Positions 32,238-38,686 of a stretch of DNA of 43,559 nucleotides are shown piece after piece. Each line of letters opens with the position of its first letter. The stretch's first letter is position 1. Both the position numbers and the translations under genes were made by a program. Where the stretch lies: assembly GCA_040902585.1 (NCBI GenBank), contig JBBDXA010000055.1, forward strand, positions 1 to 43,559. Direction: 5' to 3'. A model generated the notes under the pieces. It was not told the origin of the DNA and searched no databases. It worked only from the letters and a program-made list of their open reading frames with translations. The stretch is from JBBDXA01 sp040902585. GTDB taxonomy: Bacteria; Planctomycetota; Phycisphaerae; Phycisphaerales; Phycisphaeraceae.

Positions 32238-32716
32238 TGTCATACATCAAAGAACATCTTTCCGACGGCGAGAAAATCGTCTTCCTCTCCCACCGACACT
32301 GGATCACCGTGGTGCCTTACCCCACGCTTTTTTTCATCGGCGGCGGCCTCGCCGTCTGGGCCGCTACCTTCGAAGATTTCAACCTCATGAAGTACGCCGC
32401 GTATTTCCTTTTCGGCGTCGGGACGCTCATCGCCCTGCGGCACCTCATCCTCAACTCCTGCGCGGAGTTCGGCGTCACCAACAAACGCGTCGTCGTCAAG
32501 ACCGGACTCGTCTGGCGCAAAACCATGGAACTCATCCTCCAGAAAATCGAGTCCATCGAAGTGAACCAGTCCATCCTCGGTCGCATCCTCGGCTACGGCA
32601 CCATCACCATCGTCGGTTCCGGCGGCTCGTCGGAGCCGCACGCCAACATCGCCAAGCCGCTCCAGTTCAGGCTCATGGTGCAGGAGCAGGCGCAAAAGAT
32701 GAAGGATCACGATTAG
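32237..32716 (+). CDS. Bacterial PH-domain (bPH2-type) membrane protein
   Basis: The 159-residue protein has two membrane segments near residues 28-48 and 55-75 (TLFFIGGGLAVWAA and YFLFGVGTLIALRH). The C-terminal part matches the YdbS-like PH domain: FGVTNKRVVVKTGLVWRKTM followed by ELILQKIESIEVNQSILGRI and YGTITIVGSGGSSEP. Its function is unknown; such proteins are widespread. The start is ATG 32237, just at the end of the repeat; the upstream ATG at 32147 lies inside the repeat and is rejected. The 3' end overlaps the convergent Memo gene by 4 bp. Confidence 0.85.
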   Translation: MSYIKEHLSDGEKIVFLSHRHWITVVPYPTLFFIGGGLAVWAATFEDFNLMKYAAYFLFGVGTLIALRHLILNSCAEFGVTNKRVVVKTGLVWRKTMELILQKIESIEVNQSILGRILGYGTITIVGSGGSSEPHANIAKPLQFRLMVQEQAQKMKDHD

Positions 32717-33540
32717 GACAGCGCCCACGCCCCATACCCCACGACGCGACTTCGCGGCCCAGCCGTGTCGCCGCTGTTGCGCAGGTCCAGCGTGCGCGTC
32801 TTCAATTTCCTTTCATTCGCCGCCAGCAGCAGGCCCTGCACCGCGAGCCTGCCGCAGGCCTGGTTTTCGCCGATCTGGTCCGGCCGCTGCGCTTCGATCG
32901 CCGCGCAGGTTGACATGTCGATCTGCCTGGCCGTCGCGTAGTCGTGATAGTGAGAAAGATCGGAGCTGATCACGATCAAGGTCTCCGGGCCGCCCCAGAG
33001 TTTTTCGAGCAGCTCGCCGCACTCCGCTGCGCTGCTGTCGGAAAAAACAAACGGCGCGAGCTTGAACGAACCCAGCGCGACCTGAAGAAAAGGCAGATGC
33101 ACTTCCAGCCCGTGCTCCTTCTCGTGAGCTTCATCAAAGGTCTGGACGAAGGAGAGCGAACTCGCCGCGTCGAGCGCTTCGCGGTCGATCATCACTTCGC
33201 CCAGCGGCGTGATGAAGGCGTCGTCGCTCGTGGTGGCGATGCCTGTGAAATTCACAAAGTGCGAAGGCCCGATGAGCACGACGCGCGCGATTTTTCCTTT
33301 GAGCGTGGAAGGCAGCGCGGCGTAGGCGGAGCCGGCGACGGGACCGGAGTAGATGTAGCCGGCGTGTGGACCGATGATCGCCTTCACGCCTTCGACGGCG
33401 TGGACGCTTGCCCGCGCCGCTTCAATCAACTGCCAGACCGCAAACGACAGCTCCTTCGGATCGGCGGGGTAAAAGCGGCCGGCGACCGCGGCAGGGCGGA
33501 CGTGCATCGCTTGCGTCGAATCAGCAGAGGTTTCAGCCAT
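32713..33540 (-). CDS. amrB: AmmeMemoRadiSam system protein B (Memo domain)
   Basis: The 275-residue protein is a Memo-family protein with fold similar to non-heme iron dioxygenases. It has RPAAVAGRFYPADPKELSFA, IIGPHAGYIYSGPVAGSAYA, RVVLIGPSHFVNFTGIATTS, EKEHGLEVHLPFLQVALGSF and VISSDLSHYHDYATARQID. The conserved histidines in the last four blocks are those that line the copper/iron site in Memo. It pairs with the AMMECR1 gene nearby; the radical SAM component is absent. Start ATG 33540 is preferred, since homology begins at RPAAVAGRFYP; a longer frame to 33651 has no support. The remaining gap up to 33674 shows no other feature. Confidence 0.92.
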   Translation of the reverse strand: MAETSADSTQAMHVRPAAVAGRFYPADPKELSFAVWQLIEAARASVHAVEGVKAIIGPHAGYIYSGPVAGSAYAALPSTLKGKIARVVLIGPSHFVNFTGIATTSDDAFITPLGEVMIDREALDAASSLSFVQTFDEAHEKEHGLEVHLPFLQVALGSFKLAPFVFSDSSAAECGELLEKLWGGPETLIVISSDLSHYHDYATARQIDMSTCAAIEAQRPDQIGENQACGRLAVQGLLLAANERKLKTRTLDLRNSGDTAGPRSRVVGYGAWALS

Positions 33541-33673
33541 GGCGCGCCTCCATGCAGGGCGAACCGCTTCATTATAAGGCAGTTTCGCCTGATTCCATCG
33601 AATGATTGTGAACCACGCTAAACCCTGTAAACTAGGGGGCTCGGCTTCCACTGAACCGCATTAGGGAGAGCAT

Positions 33674-36600
33674 GTGTCGCTGACCACTGCATGGGCCTCG
33701 TATTTTTCCAGCGCTGCGCGACTTCGCGGGCGCGAATTCTTCGAGGACGGACAGGTCAATCTGCAAGACCCGACCAACGGCGAACTGGCTCGCGCGGTCG
33801 TTACGGACGAAGGGACGTTCGAAGTCGCGGTGCGCCGCGGCTCAGCGGGCACCGAAGCAAGCTGCACCTGTCCGGACTACGCCGACGGCCTCTACTGCAA
33901 ACACATCTGGGCCACGCTACTGGCGGTGGATCGAAAGGCGATGGAAGACGCCGACGCGGACATTGCACCGTCGCCTGGGCCGCGCGCCCATGAACAGGTC
34001 GGCGTGCAGGCACCCAAGGCCCGCAAGCGCGACTCGAGCTATCGCCCGCCGCGACCCGTCGAGCCCGAGTGGGCCACGCGCCTCAGTCTGCTCTCGCCTT
34101 CGCGCATGTCGCAACAGGATCCGTCCGCGCCTTTGCTCGACCCGCGACAGGTCTTCTACGTCATCTCACCCGAGTACTCGCAGCAGCACGGCGGCCTGGT
34201 CATCGAAGTGCGCTTCCGTCAGGGATCGCGCGGGAACTGGACCGGACTCAAGCCGATGCGCATCAGCGGCGACATGCTGCCCGAAATGACCGATGCGACT
34301 GATCGCGAACTGTGCGGCCTGCTGCTCGGCGCGACCTGGGTCGATCAATGGGACACCGGCGAATGGACGCGCGACAGTCGTCGCCGCTCGGCCTTCCGTC
34401 TGCCTGTGGGCACCTGGCGTTCGATGCTCAAGCGCATGATCGACACGCGACGATGTCTGTTTGATCGCGTCAATCTTTCGCCCCGGCCTTTGCTGTGGGA
34501 TGGCGATGCGGAGAAGCCTTGGGTTTTGTGGATGGTCGGTCGGCACACCGATGAAGGCATGAGCGTGAAGGTTGAGCTTCGCCGCGGGGAGGAACGCGTG
34601 GCCATCAACGATCCGCAGCTCATCCTCGGCGGCAGCGACGGACTGGTCATCATCGATGGCAAGGCTTCGCCCTTTGATGACCGCGATGCGTTCCGCTGGG
34701 TGACGTATTTCCGCGAGGACGAGCGGCGGATGCATTCCAATTCGCCGCTGATGATTCCGCCGCGTGATGTGCCTAAGTTTCTGCAGCGTTTGTATCTGCT
34801 GCCTGATCTGCCGGAGATCGATCTGCCGACGGATGTGGCGCTCATGGAGCAGCAGGTTTCGCCGCGGCCGCACATCGATATTCTCAGCCCGGCAGGGTCT
34901 GCGTCGGGGCTTGCGAGCAAGCAGCTTTCGGGCCGCGTGTGGTTTGATTATGCAGGGCATCAGGTGCAGCCGGGCGAGCCGGGACGGTTCGTCGCGAGCA
35001 CGGGTGAAGTGGTTGAGGAGCCGGAGCCGGCGACGATCGCGGCACCTTCAGCGGTGCTCGAAGGCGGGCGCGGCGAAGCGGATGAAACGACATTTGGCGA
35101 TGCCCCGATTCCCGGCGCGGGCCTGATCCGGCGCGATGTCCGCTTCGAGCGCGCGGCCATCGAATCGCTCGCGGTCCTGGGTTTCCGCTCTAATCCGATT
35201 GCCGGCGATCCGACGCTGGTGCTCCAGGCCAAGCTCATGCCCTCGGCGGTGCTGGGGCTGATGGCGCGCGGCTGGGTGGTGCGCGCCGATCGTCACATCA
35301 TCCGCGCCGCGGCCACACCCAAGCTCACCATCCGCTCCGGCGTCGACTGGTTCGAGCTGCACGGCGGCGTGCAGTTCCAGACCGACAAGGGCGATCAGTT
35401 CGTCGCGCTGCCTGAAATCCTCGCAGCCGCCCGCAGCGGCAAGAACATGATCACCCTCGGCGACGGCTCGCAGGGCATGCTCCCGCAGGAATGGCTTGAG
35501 CGCCACGGCCTGCTCACTTCCCTCGGCAAGGTGGAGGATGATCACCTCGTCTTCAAGAACAGCCAGGCGGCGCTCATCGATGTGCTGCTCGATGAACAGT
35601 CGCTGACCGATGTCGACGCGAAGTTCGATGAAGCGAGGCAGAAGCTGCGCAAGTTCGAACGCATCGAACCGCGCGATGCGCTGACGACATTTCACGGCAC
35701 GCTGCGCCCCTATCAGCGCGACGGGCTCGGCTGGCTCTCGTTCCTTCAGTGGTTCGGTATGGGCGGTATCCTCGCCGACGACATGGGCCTGGGTAAAACC
35801 GTGCAGGTGCTGGCGCTGCTGCAGGCGGGGAAGGAGACAGGAGACAGGGGACAGGAGACAGGAAGCAAGGCTGCCCCAAACGATTCGCAATCCGCAATCC
35901 GCCATCCGCAATCGAACGCCTCGCGGCCTTCGCTCGTCGTCGCCCCGCGCTCCGTCGTTTTCAACTGGCTCGACGAAGCGGCGCGATTCACGCCGGACCT
36001 GCGGGTGATGAGCTACAGCGGCGCGGAGCGCCACGACCAGCTCAACGACCTGGAGCGTTACGATCTCGTCGTGACTTCCTATGGCCTGCTTCGCCGCGAT
36101 ATCGCTAAGCTTCGGCATGTCGCATTCAAATACGTCATCCTCGACGAAGCGCAGGCGATCAAGAATCCCAACTCGCAGGTCGCCAAGGCGTCGCGGCTCA
36201 TGAGCTGCATGCATCGGCTCGCCCTGACCGGCACGCCTGTGGAAAATCATCTGGGCGACCTGTGGTCGATCTTCGAGTTTCTCAATCCCGGCATGCTCGG
36301 CAGCGCGACGCGGTTCGCCGAGATGATCCGAGGCCAGCGCGGCGGTAGCAGAACGACAGCCGACGAGCCTGATCTGATTGATCCCCTTGTTGATGTTCCC
36401 GGCGCTGCCGCCACCGGCACTGCCGCTTCAAGCGGCAGTGCCTCCGTTGCCCCCGAACCCGCCGCGACCGACGACGCCGATCAATACGATCTCACCGGCC
36501 CGATCGCGCTCGACGACGCCCGGCATCTGGATATCGCCGTCGCCGCGGCGCGGGCGCTCAAGCCGTTCATCCTTCGCCGGACCAAGTCGCAGGTGCTCAC

Positions 36601-37360
36601 CGACCTGCCCGAGAAGAGCGAGCAGACGATCATCTGCGAGATGGACAAGGCCCAGCGAAAGGTTTACGACGATCTATTGAAGTACTACCGCACCGCGCTT
36701 TTGAACAAGGTCGAAGGCACCGGCGACGCCAGCATCTTCACCGGCGGCGCGGGCCGGGCGGGCGTGCCCATGATGGTGCTCGAAGCGCTCCTGCGCCTCA
36801 GGCAGGCCGCGTGTCATCCGGGCCTGATCGATGAGAAGCGCATGGATGTACCCAGCGCGAAACTGGAGACACTGGTCGATCAACTCGCCGAGCTGATCGA
36901 TGAAGGCCACAAGGCCCTGGTGTTCAGCCAGTTCACATCGATGCTCGCCATCGTGCGCAAGCGGATGGATGAGATGGGCATCGTGCATGAATACCTTGAC
37001 GGCAAAACGCAGGACCGCCGTGCGCGAGTCGAGCGGTTCCAGACGGATAAGAAATGCCCCGTGTTCCTCATCAGCCTCAAGGCGGGCGGCCTCGGTCTGA
37101 ACCTCACGGCTGCTGACTACGTGTTCATCCTCGACCCGTGGTGGAACCCGGCTGTCGAACAGCAGGCGATCGACCGCGCCCACCGCATCGGCCAGACGCG
37201 GCATGTGTTCGCGTACCGCCTGATCTGCAAGGACACGGTCGAGCAGCGCATTGCCGAGCTTCAGCAGAAGAAGAAGAAACTGGCGGACGCGATCATCGGC
37301 GGCGAAGAAAACCTGCTGCGTACGCTGACGCGGTCGGACTTGGAACTGTTGCTCAGCTAG
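33674..37360 (+). CDS. SWIM-domain SNF2-family helicase with repeat inserts
   Basis: The 1228-residue protein couples an N-terminal SWIM zinc finger (CTCPDYADGLYCKH, residues of about 64-77) and a long middle region to an SNF2 ATPase. Motif I is ADDMGLGKT (about 701-709), motif II DEAQ (about 823), and helicase C includes SLKAGGLGLNLTAADYVFIL and DRAHRIGQTRHVFAYRLICK (motifs V, VI). It should translocate on DNA to remodel nucleoprotein. Start is GTG 33674 with AGGGAGAG at 33663-33670; the ATG at 33672 is out of frame. Two repeat-derived inserts occur: residues of about 719-748 between motif I and Ia (two words), and a palindrome at 36416-36442 in the linker before helicase C. Its TAG stop is inside the palindrome at 37359. 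Confidence 0.93.
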   Translation: MSLTTAWASYFSSAARLRGREFFEDGQVNLQDPTNGELARAVVTDEGTFEVAVRRGSAGTEASCTCPDYADGLYCKHIWATLLAVDRKAMEDADADIAPSPGPRAHEQVGVQAPKARKRDSSYRPPRPVEPEWATRLSLLSPSRMSQQDPSAPLLDPRQVFYVISPEYSQQHGGLVIEVRFRQGSRGNWTGLKPMRISGDMLPEMTDATDRELCGLLLGATWVDQWDTGEWTRDSRRRSAFRLPVGTWRSMLKRMIDTRRCLFDRVNLSPRPLLWDGDAEKPWVLWMVGRHTDEGMSVKVELRRGEERVAINDPQLILGGSDGLVIIDGKASPFDDRDAFRWVTYFREDERRMHSNSPLMIPPRDVPKFLQRLYLLPDLPEIDLPTDVALMEQQVSPRPHIDILSPAGSASGLASKQLSGRVWFDYAGHQVQPGEPGRFVASTGEVVEEPEPATIAAPSAVLEGGRGEADETTFGDAPIPGAGLIRRDVRFERAAIESLAVLGFRSNPIAGDPTLVLQAKLMPSAVLGLMARGWVVRADRHIIRAAATPKLTIRSGVDWFELHGGVQFQTDKGDQFVALPEILAAARSGKNMITLGDGSQGMLPQEWLERHGLLTSLGKVEDDHLVFKNSQAALIDVLLDEQSLTDVDAKFDEARQKLRKFERIEPRDALTTFHGTLRPYQRDGLGWLSFLQWFGMGGILADDMGLGKTVQVLALLQAGKETGDRGQETGSKAAPNDSQSAIRHPQSNASRPSLVVAPRSVVFNWLDEAARFTPDLRVMSYSGAERHDQLNDLERYDLVVTSYGLLRRDIAKLRHVAFKYVILDEAQAIKNPNSQVAKASRLMSCMHRLALTGTPVENHLGDLWSIFEFLNPGMLGSATRFAEMIRGQRGGSRTTADEPDLIDPLVDVPGAAATGTAASSGSASVAPEPAATDDADQYDLTGPIALDDARHLDIAVAAARALKPFILRRTKSQVLTDLPEKSEQTIICEMDKAQRKVYDDLLKYYRTALLNKVEGTGDASIFTGGAGRAGVPMMVLEALLRLRQAACHPGLIDEKRMDVPSAKLETLVDQLAELIDEGHKALVFSQFTSMLAIVRKRMDEMGIVHEYLDGKTQDRRARVERFQTDKKCPVFLISLKAGGLGLNLTAADYVFILDPWWNPAVEQQAIDRAHRIGQTRHVFAYRLICKDTVEQRIAELQQKKKKLADAIIGGEENLLRTLTRSDLELLLS
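35831..35914. repeat. Two adjacent heptamer arrays inside the SNF2 gene
   Basis: GGAGACA-type heptamers (35831-35864, five copies) are followed, after 17 bp, by CGCAATC/CCGCCAT-type heptamers (35882-35914), the reverse complement of the GATNGCG word at 19766-19866. Both are in frame between helicase motifs I and Ia. Confidence 0.9.
36416..36442. repeat. Perfect 13-bp-arm palindrome inside the SNF2 gene
   Basis: GGCACTGCCGCTT (36416-36428) is the reverse complement of 36430-36442, around one base. It encodes TGTAASSGSAS in a low-complexity linker between the two helicase lobes. Confidence 0.85.
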
Positions 37361-37376
37361 CCGCTCGCGGCTTAGC
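37359..37376. repeat. 18-bp palindromic unit at the SNF2 stop codon
   Basis: AGCCGCTCGCGGCTTAGC is identical to 37886-37903 and to the reverse complement of 7540-7557. The first two bases, AG, complete the TAG stop codon of the SNF2 gene (37358-37360). Confidence 0.88.
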
Positions 37377-37397
37377 AGCGCCGGTGTGATTCAGGTC

Positions 37398-37539
37398 GGG
37401 TGCCATGGGTAAGCGAGGCTTGGGGAGCTTACCCGTGCAAACTCCTGAGATTTGATTCAATCGATGGCATTCAGTGTTTCATCCGGTTGCTCAGGTGCCC
37501 GCACGGGTAAGCTCGCAGACTCGCTTACCCATGGCACCC
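37398..37539. repeat. REPIN-like inverted pair, GGGTGCCAYGG family, copy 3
   Basis: Left arm 37398-37438 and right arm 37501-37539. Each arm also folds on itself through GGGTAAGC/GCTTACCC. The spacer is 62 bp. It fills the gap between the SNF2 gene and the aldo/keto reductase gene. Confidence 0.92.
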
Positions 37540-37555
37540 GGACAGGAAGTTTCAC

Positions 37556-38548
37556 ATGGCTGAATCCGCCACAATCCGCATGCCCCAGGCGACGATCCCG
37601 CCCATCGAGCACACCTTCGGCAAGCTCGCGCTGGGTTGCTGGGTCTTCGGACGCACTCACTGGGGCGGGCAGAACGTGCAGGACTCGCGCGCGGTGATGG
37701 AGGCAGCCCTTCGCCGGGGGATGAATCATTTCGATACCAGCAGCGCGTTCGGCGATGGCGTGAGCGAAACGCTGGTCGGCGAGTTTCTCAAGCAGGACTA
37801 TCACCGCCGCGACGGCATGTGCATCGCGACGAAATTGCTCCCGCGCGAAGGCACGGCTGAGGAAATCGAAAAGTCGCTCGCATCCAGCCGCTCGCGGCTT
37901 AGCGCCGAGGTCATCGATCTTTATTACGTGCAATGGCCCTTGCCGCGCGTGGACATGCGTCCGATGTTCGAGGTACTCGCGAAGGAAGTGGAAGAAGGCC
38001 GCGTGCGTGCGGTGGGCGTGAGCAACTTTTCCCTGGAGCAGCTCAAACAGGCCCGCGAGGTGTGTCCGATTCATGCTGTGCAGTTTTGTTACAACCTGTT
38101 GTGGCGGCCGACGGAAGTGGAGAAGGAGTTGATTCCATATTGCAACGAGAGCAACCTGGCGACGATCACGACCAGCTCGATCGCGCAGGGTTTGCTCACG
38201 GGGCGTTTCGGCGCGGAGCCGATGTTCGCGGCCGGTGACAACCGCGTGAACACAGTCTGGCACGAGCGCGGGGTCTGGCCGAAGGTCTTTGCCACGGTGG
38301 AGAAGATGAAGGAAATCGCGAAGGAAGCGGGTCGGCCTCTGTCGCATCTGGCGATTCGCTGGCTGAGTCGCAAGGCGGAGATTTCAAGCATCGTCGTCGG
38401 GGCGCGCACGAGTGTGCAGCTCAATGAACTGGCCGGCGCGATGGTGGGGGAGATTGATGAGGCGCACTTCGACAAGCTGACGGCGATCAGCGATGAGTTT
38501 CTGCCGAGCCTGCCGGAGGCGGGGAATATTTTCCGGTATTACCCGTGA
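37556..38548 (+). CDS. Aldo/keto reductase
   Basis: The 330-residue protein is a TIM-barrel aldo/keto reductase. It has FGKLALGCWVFGRTHWGGQN, then FDTSSAFGDGVSETLVGEFL, the block of the catalytic Asp and Tyr (here the usual Tyr is Phe in SSAFG). IDLYYVQWPLPRVD holds the position of the catalytic His, here replaced by Gln (VQWP for the usual IHWP). VRAVGVSNFSLEQLKQAREV and LSHLAIRWLSRKAEISSIVV followed by GARTSVQLNELAGAM form the NADPH site. Tyr and His both being changed suggests altered or no reductase activity. The segment SRSRLSA before IDLYY is encoded by the palindromic unit at 37886-37903. Start ATG 37556 with GGAAG upstream. Confidence 0.88.
   Translation: MAESATIRMPQATIPPIEHTFGKLALGCWVFGRTHWGGQNVQDSRAVMEAALRRGMNHFDTSSAFGDGVSETLVGEFLKQDYHRRDGMCIATKLLPREGTAEEIEKSLASSRSRLSAEVIDLYYVQWPLPRVDMRPMFEVLAKEVEEGRVRAVGVSNFSLEQLKQAREVCPIHAVQFCYNLLWRPTEVEKELIPYCNESNLATITTSSIAQGLLTGRFGAEPMFAAGDNRVNTVWHERGVWPKVFATVEKMKEIAKEAGRPLSHLAIRWLSRKAEISSIVVGARTSVQLNELAGAMVGEIDEAHFDKLTAISDEFLPSLPEAGNIFRYYP
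37886..37903. repeat. 18-bp palindromic unit inside the aldo/keto reductase gene
   Basis: Identical to the unit at 37359-37376. It encodes SRSRLSA at the position where relatives have a helix of the same length, so it adds no length. Confidence 0.85.
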
Positions 38549-38551
38549 TTG

Positions 38552-38675
38552 GAGCACCATCCCGAAAGGGTGGTGCCGAGGCCGCCCGGAGATCAGGCCG
38601 CGTCGCTTGCCGCAGTTGCCTCGGTCGCGGTGGGTATTCGTGCGCCAATGGCACCACCCTATCGGGATGGTGCTC
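38552..38675. repeat. REPIN-like inverted pair, GAGCACCATCCCG family, copy 2
   Basis: Left arm 38552-38577 and right arm 38650-38675 match copy 1 (16137-16276) with one mismatch between the arms. The 72-bp spacer is not clearly related to the spacer of copy 1. It lies between two convergent genes, as does copy 1. Confidence 0.92.
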
Positions 38676-38686
38676 TCGGAGAGTGC

